A stretch of 64,000 nucleotides of DNA from Cryptomeria japonica (Eukaryota; Streptophyta; Pinopsida; Cupressales; Cupressaceae): the NCBI RefSeq assembly GCF_030272615.1, contig NC_081414.1, positions 6,521,001-6,585,000 of the forward strand, in the 5' to 3' direction. Positions 56,116-64,000 of the stretch are shown here, in pieces. The notes below the pieces were generated by a model. It searched no databases, was not told the origin of the DNA, and saw only the letters and a program-made list of their open reading frames with translations. Position 1 is the first letter of the stretch, and every line of letters starts with the position of its first letter. Made by a program: the position numbers and the translations under genes.

Positions 56116-57716
56116 TGATGCAGAGGCAAGAGGTTTAATTGCAAACTTGCAGATAAATGTATGGTAAGGACCCAAATCCCACACTCCTAAAGTGTCTCAA
56201 ATGCACCTAACACCTCTAAGAGGCTCAAAACTTGTCTTTCACTAAGCCAAGTAGCTTCTTTGCCTCTACACCTTTTAAACATTCCCAAACAAAATGTATC
56301 TAAGGTTCACAAGTCATCAAGTCTTCATTTGTCAAGACAACCCAAGTACTAGCCTTCAACTAGGCCTAGGCTCCTACTAGCCCTACAAACACTATTTTAG
56401 GCAATTATCTCCCAAAAGCTGCAAAACACCAGACAAACAAATCACATATTAGGATACTCTTTTCAGCCAACAATAACATTTCCAAGTCTTAGGTACTATT
56501 ACTTTGGACCAAATATCACAAAAACGCACTGTCCTCTATAGCCGGTAGGCTAATTAGGCCAAATTTGCAAAGGAAGTACTCACAAAACACAACTCTAGAA
56601 AGGATCCTTCTGTACATTCTTTGGTTATGATCCAAAATCAAGGATTTTCTAGGTTATATGGTTAGGTCATGCTTCTATATATCCTAACTCCAAAACCCTC
56701 TCTATTTCACCCTTAAACCTAGGGCTTGCTAAAAAAGCCCATAAAAAATCACTTCTAGAACCAAATGAAGGATGATTCACTATGTCCTCAACATACCCTT
56801 ACTGATTCAAACACAAAAATAGCCCCTCAAGGCCAATCTTCTACTGCTATAACTGTGGCACTAAAACCATGCATTTTCAGTCAAACCTCCACGGTGTACA
56901 CCAAACTTTCAATCCTTCATGTCATTAAAGTGTTAGGAATGTATGATACAAGTTAGGTATGATCCAACCCATAGGAAACATAGTCTTACATATATGGTTG
57001 GATCATTATTTCCAAGGAGACCAACAAAACAGTGAATAAAGTGACTGCAGACTTAAGAATGATCAACATAGTGTGTTATCCCAGGGTCTATTAAACCGTC
57101 AACAAGTTACAAACATGTAAGAATGTAATAATACCAATCTTATTTCATAACAAACCCAATATCAAATCTACCTTAATGCAAAGAAAGCATGAAAACCACA
57201 GATATGCAGGAAAATAAAGAAGTTTTTGTTTGCTATTTGAGTTATCGTCCGTACAATTTGTACTTCCTTGTTCTCTCTCTCGTACTAATGTCTCTCAGTG
57301 CTTTTAATAGGCCTCCAACAACTTCCCCAACCGATCCATGTAGTTATTTGTCATTACAAATGCTTAAACAAGCAAATGTTGTCATTTCCCACCAAAATGG
57401 CACTAGCCGTTATTTTCAAATATTTGAATTAAAAACTCTTATTAAACAACCTATATTGACTTCTACCCAAAGCTAATGACCCTTAAAGGATCAAAATGCT
57501 TTATCCAATAGGTCTAAACACTTTTAAGACCCTCCCCAATCCTATAACCAAGAAATCCTATATTTGGTCCTATGAACCATTACATTAGGATCATTACAAT
57601 AAAATGCCATAATTGGCTTTAGAATATCAAAATTGAGTCTATTAGACCCGTACATGTCATTGTCATGCTTACATGGTGTCCTCCAAGTTTTCTTCATATC
57701 AGGGGCTCCTGCACCA
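56116..57716 (-). repeat. G 5' LTR (1,601 bp)
   Basis: Partner of 52386-54016; plus orientation TGATGCAGAGGC to GGGGCTCCTGCACCA. A start at 56119 (TGCAGAGG) is also possible. Confidence 0.92.
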
Positions 57717-57721
57717 ATTTA

Positions 57722-59540
57722 GGACATGCGGTTCATGTTTATTTCTTATAATGATTTATCTTGTGCTAGACATTTCATATTGACAATTGATACATTATGG
57801 TTTTATGCGGATGATGATATCATGTTATGTGCTAACCCTACTTTATGGTCATATTGGCTATGTTGAGGTGATTAATGATGTCATGGTTGGCATGATTGTA
57901 TTACTACTATGGATGTGAAAGAGACGATGTTATACCACTCATTTATGAGCAATGTATGGTGTCGCAAATCTCTATCACCTGTTTGATTATCTATGATATA
58001 TGCAAGTGTATATGTTATTATATAGACATGTGGTGTTTCACAAGATGCAGGTACTAGACATCAACTCCTCCTGGTTTCATAGGTCTGAGCGTGTTTCTAA
58101 TCCCAATGGCATGTTGATCGAAGATAGCATAAGGTCTTATCCCACTCTAGGCTTAGTTGGTGTATTGTCAGTTTAAGTGTTTAAGCCTTAGTTGTCGTTG
58201 GGTTCTTTTGTGGTCCTAGTTGGATTGTCTATTTTTGATTGAGGTGATAGTGTATATTGTTATGCATAGCCTTGTGTGTGAGTGATTAGTTATTCATGTG
58301 GGTATATTGCAAGTTCTATATTATTAAAGTAATAGTATTATTTTGTGGATTATTATATTGGGCATTTTTAATGCATGGAAGCTTATTTATTTATTATATT
58401 TTAAATGTATGTGGGAAATATTAATGTATCAAGTTTAAATTATATTACTGGAGCATTTATGATTATATATGAATTTGATTATTTATTTTATTAGTTATTT
58501 GGAGTTGTGGAAATTAATTAATTAATTAATTAATTATGCGGAAGGCATACCCTATATGAAGTTTTCCACTCACTTTGTGAAATCAATGATTCAAATTTGA
58601 GGAGAAGGACGCAAGACTATAGAATTAATCACAACCACATACTTAAATTTATATTAAATTAAAAAAAATATGTCTTTTATGATTAAAAAAAATAAAAAAA
58701 TATTTAAATATTAATTAATTAGAAAAAAAATGTTCATAAAAGAAAAAATGTAATAAGAATGTTTTTCCAATTATATTTATTTTATTAAGATATTTTATCT
58801 TGTTTTCTAATTTTCTAAAAAAGAAAAAGAAAAAGTAGGGAAATAAATATATTATTAATTTTCTACAAAAGAAAAAATAATATTAAAAAAAGTAATTATC
58901 TTTATTCTAATTCATCTTTTCCAAAAAATAATATTTAAAAAAGTAATTAGCTATATTCTAATTCATCTTTTCCTTTTCCTTTTCCTTTTAATGATTAATT
59001 TTCATTAAGTGTAAAATTTATTTTAGTTATTTATGTCTCTTTATGAAATTACAAATAACTATTAATTTTTTTTTAATTAACTTAATTTATAATTATTTGT
59101 CTTATCAAAATGTTAGTTATTGTAGAATAAGCATATTTAAAATTAAACTATTTCTTAATTCACTATTTTCTTTAATGAGAATATTGTTAATGTTACTTTC
59201 TTTTATTAGATATTTTATTTTTTAATTTATTTTTATTCTTCTACTTCTTTTTTTTTCAAGATTAATTATTTATTAAGTTAAAATTTAATTTTAATTATTT
59301 ATGTCTTCTTATGAAATTATAAATAATAATTAAAAGATATTAGAATTAATCTAACTTGTATTTTTATCTTATTAAAATTTTGTTTATTGCAAAGTAATTA
59401 AATATTTGAAATTTCTTTTAATTTATATAATAAAATTAATTCCAACTTAAAGCCTAAATCAAACATTTAGAACAAGAGAGCAAGAGAGAGAAAATAACTA
59501 TTGATTAGTCATTTCATACCAATAATTTATAGATAGTTGT
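57722..59540. repeat. T2: right part of the T1-like long LTR, AT-rich
   Basis: 58051-58100 (GCAGGTAC, then CCTGGTTTCATAGGTCTGAG) matches T1 at about 5929-5985 (GCAGGTAC, CCTGGCTTCACAGGTCTGAG). This ties the segment to the same LTR family in the same orientation. Around 58180-58500 the wording is also similar to T1 6000-6260. From about 58640 to 59540 it is very AT-rich, without coding. The right end of T2 is not identified. Confidence 0.55.
58512..58536. repeat. (AATT)n microsatellite
   Basis: Six units of AATT in tandem. Confidence 0.9.
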
Positions 59541-59589
59541 GTCCTTGAAGAGTTATAATAAGGGTAACAAATCATTTGATTATTATCTC

Positions 59590-60139
59590 CATCTATATCT
59601 CTTTGTAGGCTATCTAAATCTCCTTACCTCTCCATTTATCTCTCTTTTCCCCCTATATCATTCCCACTATATCTATCTTTGTATCTCTCCCTCTCTCCCT
59701 CTCACTCCCTCTTTTTATATACCTCTACTTCCATGTCCTCTTTCTCCCTCTATCCCTTACTATATCTATTTATATCTTTTTCCCTCTATGTATATCTCTA
59801 TATCTCTTTCACTTACACACATTCTATATTTATCCTTCCTTGTCTCTATCTCTACATCTCTCTCATTCACACAAACACATACTCCCTATTTTTCCCTCTC
59901 CCTTACTATCTCTATCTCTATCTCTATCTCTATCTCTTATACACTTGTCTTCCTTCATCTCTCCTACTCTCTCTCTATATCCTTCTCTACCTCTTCACAT
60001 ATCACTTCCTATATCTTTATATTTCTCTCCCCCTCTCTCATTTTTGCCCTCTTTCTATCTCCATGTCTCCCTCTCCCCTTTCCATCTCCTTCCATCTCTT
60101 CCTCTCTCTCACCACCTTTATATAATTTTGCAAGTTATA

Positions 60140-60178
<39 letters not shown>

Positions 60179-61610
60179 TTCTATCCCTATCTCCATATCT
60201 TTATATCCCTATACATCCCTCTCCATCTTTCTATCTTATCTCACCCTCTCTTCTCATCTCCCCATCACTCCCTATTTTTATATCTCTCTACTTCTACTCT
60301 TTCTAATGTGTATATACATAAACTCCCTATTTCTTCCTTCCTATCTCTATCAATTTTATCTCTCTATATTCCCCCCTCCCTATCACTCTCCCTCTTTCTA
60401 AGGTCTAAACTATTTTTTCTATTACTTGTCTTTGTCACCTTTTTTCTCTCTCACTCTTTCCCCCTTTATCTCTATCTCCATACATCTATATGCCACTCCG
60501 AATCTATATATCATTATCTCCACCTCTCTCTCTTATTCACTCTATCTTTCTTGTACAATATCTCGCATTTTCTATTTCTCTCTCTCTCTCACTCCTCTCT
60601 CTATCTCTTTCTATATATATTCCTATCCTTCTCTATTTATCTATATTTCCCCCTCTCTCTCCCCTATACCTCCCTCTCTCTATCTTTCCCTCCTCTCTAT
60701 TTCTCCCCATCTCCCCATCTCCCCCTCCCTCATTCACTCCTTATCCCCTTGTCTATCTCTTTATCTCTATCCATCTCTCTCTTTCTCTTCCTGTATATCT
60801 CTACATATCTCTATTTGTCTTCCAATATATGTGCATCTCTCCCTCTATCTCCCCCTATTTCTCTCACCCTCTTTCAATCTTTATTTTTCTATCCTTGGAC
60901 CTCTTTGTTTGTCAATCTCTTTATCTCTCTCCCTCTCCCCCTCTCTCTATATGTCCTTAGATATCTATCTCTCACTCTATCTCACTATCTATTTATATGT
61001 ATCTCTCTGTCTTCCTTTACAAATCTATCTCTAACTCTATATCCCCCTATCTTTCTATCTTTCTATCTCCCTCTACCTCTCTCTATCTCTGTATCTATTT
61101 TCCCTCTTCTTCTCTCACTATATCTTCATCTCTACCTATATCTTCCTCTCTTCCCTATATCTCTAGACATGTATCCCCCCCCCCTCTCTCTCTCTCTTTA
61201 GACCTTCATTTATCTATACCTCTTTTCCTCTCTATATCTATCTCTCCCTATCACTTCTTTCATTTATCCCTCTAAATCTATCTAGTTGTCTTTATCTCTC
61301 TTTACCACTATATATCTCTCTCTCTTTATATATCATTATATCTATCTTTTTATCTCCCCCTTTCTCTCTTTTTATTTTTCTTTTCCATCTCTATCTATTT
61401 CTCTCCCCTCTCTCATTTATCTCTCCATATCTCTCTCCTCCTCTCCATATTCCTCTCTGTATTCTCCATCTTTGTCTCTAGCTCTATTTATATCTCTATC
61501 TTCTTCTTCTCTATCTCTATGTTTATCTATTTACCCATCTCTCTGTCACTCTTCCCCCTCTATCTATCCCTCATTCTAGCACTATATCAACCTCTCTCTC
61601 GCTCTCACCA
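59590..61610 (+). repeat. 2-kb pyrimidine-rich simple-sequence tract
   Basis: The plus strand is almost all C and T with regularly spaced A and very few G. Local perfect runs include (TATCTC)n at about 59907-59938, (CT)n of about 16 units at 60144-60176 and a C-run followed by (CT)n at about 61174-61197. Several long open frames (up to 453 codons at 59840-61201) arise because the tract lacks stop codons in CT-rich frames; they encode Ser/Leu/Tyr/Pro low-complexity text and are not considered genes. Confidence 0.92.
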
Positions 61611-62097
61611 TATTTTGATGGTAACGAAACTTGATTTTCTTCTCAATTTAAAGGTTTTGTTTCGATTATGATTGGATCGTTGTAAGTGGATGCATAGTTA
61701 ACCTGAAGCTATCACTTCTCTAATGATAACTTTGTTGCACAAACAACATTATGACCTACCAAGTGACCTCATGTATTACCCAATTATATGCAAAAAAATA
61801 GACCAACGTTTTTCCTAATTCACCTTACACACCTCTTTCGGCATACCCATTGCACACTAAGGTGCAATTGCTAGTTATTATATATAGCTCATTGGTTTAA
61901 ATAATTAAATGATGGTAGGTATGAAATATATATTTATTTTGTGAGCTTATAATTAATTTATTATTGTTTGGTGGGATTATATTGATTAAGTATTTATGCT
62001 CATTTGCACATTTATTTATTTATCTATTGTTTTATTTATCGATTTATTTATTTATTGTTTACTTATTGTTGGTTTATTTATTTATTGTTTTGATCAT
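61611..62097. other. Unassigned AT-rich interval
   Basis: No coding or element end is recognised. From about 62010 it turns into degenerate (TTTA)n repeats that continue into the A-rich tail of the next feature on the minus strand. Confidence 0.4.
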
Positions 62098-62408
62098 TTA
62101 ATTTTTTTTTATTGTTTATTTATTTATTTTTTTGATTAAGGAAAATCAGGTTTTAAGGGACCCGAAACCCGCTTACATTACGAAGGATGAACATGAAAGA
62201 AACTAGAGAAGACAAGACCTAGACAAAAAAAGCTACAAGAAAACCAACAAAAGAACCAGTAGCTAGGACAAAAGGACAACACAAAGCCAACGAGAAACTG
62301 GCATCCAAAATCCAGCATTACATATCAAATAAAAACTTTTATAGACTCCTCTGCATTCTGAACCAACAACATCATAGCCTTAGCGGCTTCTCTCAGATCA
62401 TTGTTCTC
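62098..62408 (-). other. 3' untranslated-like region with A-rich tail
   Basis: On the minus strand the coding frame is followed by about 270 bp ending GGGTCCCTTAAAACCTG, then CCTTAATC and an A-rich stretch grading into (AAAT)n. That layout looks like a polyadenylated transcript copied back into DNA, as in LINE or processed sequences. A target duplication was not found. Confidence 0.45.
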
Positions 62409-63997
62409 CTATTTTAGCTGAATGTCTTTCGTCTTTGTCTCCATATCACTGGTTGTCTGCCCAGTCCTTCGCCTGGAGATTTGATGAGTAGAGTTAGAGG
62501 TCGGTATATCATCAATGATAACCAAATCCTTATTTTGAGTTTTCCTCTCTAAGTGATCCACCAAGACATTCATGTTTTGAGATGAGATTCTCAGGACCTC
62601 AAGACTGTGGTTCATGAAGTTTTTCAATGCCTTCTCAGTTTTAGCAACCCAATTGATGATGGTCTCGTTATCTGCCTCAGTCTTTTCTTTTACAATTCTA
62701 ATCACATCCTCCAAATGTTTTAAATCCCCTTTTATAAGATCTTTTTCCGGCTTGTCCTGCATTTCAATTTCATCCTCTGCTTCACTGGTTTCCACCTCCG
62801 CACTCTTTTTCCCTGAATTAGTATCCTTGATCAAATTGTGAATCTTATTCTCTAGGTCTCTCTGTTTGCTCTGAATGCTGGTAATATTTTCAATAACCCA
62901 CTTCTGAAAATTGAAAGGCTCTAGCATGCAATTTAGAGCGACATTCAAGATAATGTTCGTCGTATCCCTTCCCTTCTCAAAGCTCATGGATTTTGGGTTG
63001 GCTTCCTCCATGGATTTCTAGGCAAAATTCCTGCTATCCGAACCCATAGGGTTAGAATCAGGGTTTTCAGTGTTGACATCTTTTTTCCCTTCCTCCTCTT
63101 CACCAACACACTCTTCCTTCTCACTCTCCACTTCAATCTCAGCCTCCTTCCCCTGTTCCTCCTCCATACCATCATTCACCTTCGTGTCCACATTATCAAT
63201 GTCAGCTCTCCCTTTTCTATGGGTAGGGGCATTAGACAGATCATCTTTAGACTCAGAGTCATTACAACTCTCAGAAATATGTGAATTTGTTACCAGGTTA
63301 TCATCCTTACTAACCCTAGCTTTTTTATTCAGGTGTTCGTAAATGAGCAAAATAAGCCCTTGAAGGGCTATGGGGTAAGATTTGGGCTTTTTGGCATGGT
63401 CAGCCAAGCTCTCATCCAGGGATGATGCTAAATAAAAGGGCAGAGAAATCTTAACCCCATGGCAGAAATGATTGAGAATTGCAAAATGATAATTGTAGAC
63501 TTTAGTAAATCTACCATCAATAGTCAGGAATTCCATCAAAACCCTTAGCATTTTCTGCCAAAAAGACTTTACCTGCTAGGGGAGGTAGTAAGAAATGTTG
63601 TCTTTCTGGACAAGCCAAGCCTTCTCATCCTCAGTTTTTGGGAAGTTTTTAATCGCTTCGGCAACAAACTTTCGGTCTTTATAGAACTTTGTGCCCTCCT
63701 TCTAAAGTCCCGTGACCTCCGCAACCAAATCCTCATCAATCTTCCAAGTCTCCCCAAACAAAGTGACTCTGTTGCTGTTCCAACCCTTAGCAAAGCCTTG
63801 AGACACCGATTTTCTGCTACCATGCACCTTTTCCATATAGTCAGTGAATCCATGTCTATGCAACCAGAGGGCTCATTCCAGTTTAGGTTACCTCCCATGT
63901 TAAACAACAGGTTGAATTCTCCAATAGTATATCTCACAAATTGTAGGCCAAGACTTAAACATAGGCTCTTGAGAAAAATACTGGGATCACAAAACAA
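62409..63997 (-). pseudogene. Unrecognised repetitive-type protein with C-terminal coiled coil, decayed and cut by the window edge
   Basis: Minus-strand coding starts beyond the window. 63997 to about 63800: SLGLQFVRYTIGEFNLLFNM and GCIDMDSLTIWKRCMVAENR. After a frameshift near 63800 the frame continues to 62409 with three stops: VTLFGETWKIDEDLVAEVTG, KFYKDRKFVAEAIKNFPKTE, MLRVLMEFLTIDGRFTKVYN, HFAILNHFCHGVKISLPFYL, then acidic Glu-rich text (63250-63030). After TAG (63018-63020) comes a helical region with heptad-like spacing (LENKIHNLIKDTN, LEDVIRIVKEKTEADNETII, LEVLRISSQNMNVLVDHLER). About 530 codons. I cannot name the family. The A-rich 3' end suggests retroposition; it could be an element-borne protein or a processed copy of a host gene. 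Confidence 0.5.
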
Positions 63998-64000
63998 AGT

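Larger units (their letters stand above)
52386..57716 (-). mobile_element. G: gag-protease-only Ty3/gypsy element with full LTRs, TSD ATTTA
   Basis: LTRs 52386-54016 and 56116-57716 pair throughout. ATTTA flanks both sides (52381-52385, 57717-57721). The 2.1-kb interior encodes gag with a zinc knuckle and an aspartic protease on the minus strand. RT, RNase H and integrase are absent. A short open stretch near 54110-54030 (ELQDLNTKDLFSWDKRF) may be a remnant of the conserved pol tail before the polypurine tract (AGAGGGAGTA, 54017-54026). Its structure fits a non-autonomous element mobilised by a partner's polymerase. Lineage within gypsy is not assigned. Confidence 0.9.

Noticed and set aside
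59539-61579. Long open frames (255, 202, 156 and 453 codons) on the plus strand
   Set aside because: They lie in a pyrimidine-rich simple-sequence tract that has few stop codons. The products are Ser/Leu/Tyr/Pro low-complexity text in several overlapping frames, with no domain.
62409-63011. Host structural coiled-coil gene
   Set aside because: The upstream part is in the same decayed frame with several stops and a shift, and the 3' end has an A-rich tail. It is therefore treated as a decayed retroposed or element-borne sequence, although the host origin of its source is not excluded.

Overview
The window is a nuclear repeat block from a seed plant with a large genome. I find no host protein gene with an intact reading frame and no tRNA or rRNA gene. 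Nearly everything recognisable is LTR retrotransposon: Ty1/copia elements whose primer-binding sites resemble the initiator-Met tRNA type (TGGTATCAGAGC and variants), and Ty3/gypsy elements, several of Tat-like type with a second RNase H. The density of old, nested, stop-riddled copies suits a gymnosperm, but that is inference from element style and not a direct identification.

Layout. 1-3330: a decayed copia-type element that has gag/protease coding but no polymerase, one LTR (1523-2004) carrying a polypurine tract on its left and a primer-binding site on its right, and a leader. 3331-4280: no recognised feature except a microsatellite. 4290-25073: a minus-strand Tat-like gypsy (E1), broken by two insertions with perfect 5-bp target duplications: a 4,043-bp solo-LTR-like unit T1 (5537-9579, AGAGA) and copia A (12073-24305, CAGAG). 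A carries inside it a truncated copia B (15135-20078). 25074-26640: a plus-strand relative of the same gypsy (E2), forming a large inverted pair with E1. 27810-36985: minus-strand copia D with both LTRs.

36986-52167: plus-strand copia F, split by copia C (40706-48114, duplication GTTAC) and by a 972-bp solo LTR (49343-50314, duplication CATTG). From 52170 a second T1-like LTR segment (T2) begins. It is split by G (52386-57716, duplication ATTTA), a gypsy element with complete LTRs, gag and protease but no reverse transcriptase or integrase. 57722-59540 is the AT-rich remainder of T2. 59590-61610 is a 2-kb pyrimidine-rich simple-sequence tract. 62098-63997 is a decayed, retroposed-looking open reading frame with a coiled coil and an A-rich 3' end, running off the window.

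How the parts relate. The nesting gives an order of events: E1 before T1 and A, A before B, F before C and the solo LTR, T2 before G. C looks youngest by its coding region: one reading frame for gag-pol, broken by about six TAG stops, with no frameshift seen. A and C are sister subfamilies and share a Glu-to-Lys change at the third catalytic position of integrase. A, B, C and D share LTR blocks (the hairpin-like AACCCAACTGGGAAAAACC block and the GAGAGGGGGGG tract), and A, B and C share iterated GTTAAGGG motifs. D and F share a different iterated GGTGCTCC motif. No clearly new biological system is visible. The most distinctive items are the gag-protease-only elements, the templated-looking filler at the A/B junction, the shared integrase change, the iterated LTR motifs and the unrecognised 62-64 kb reading frame.
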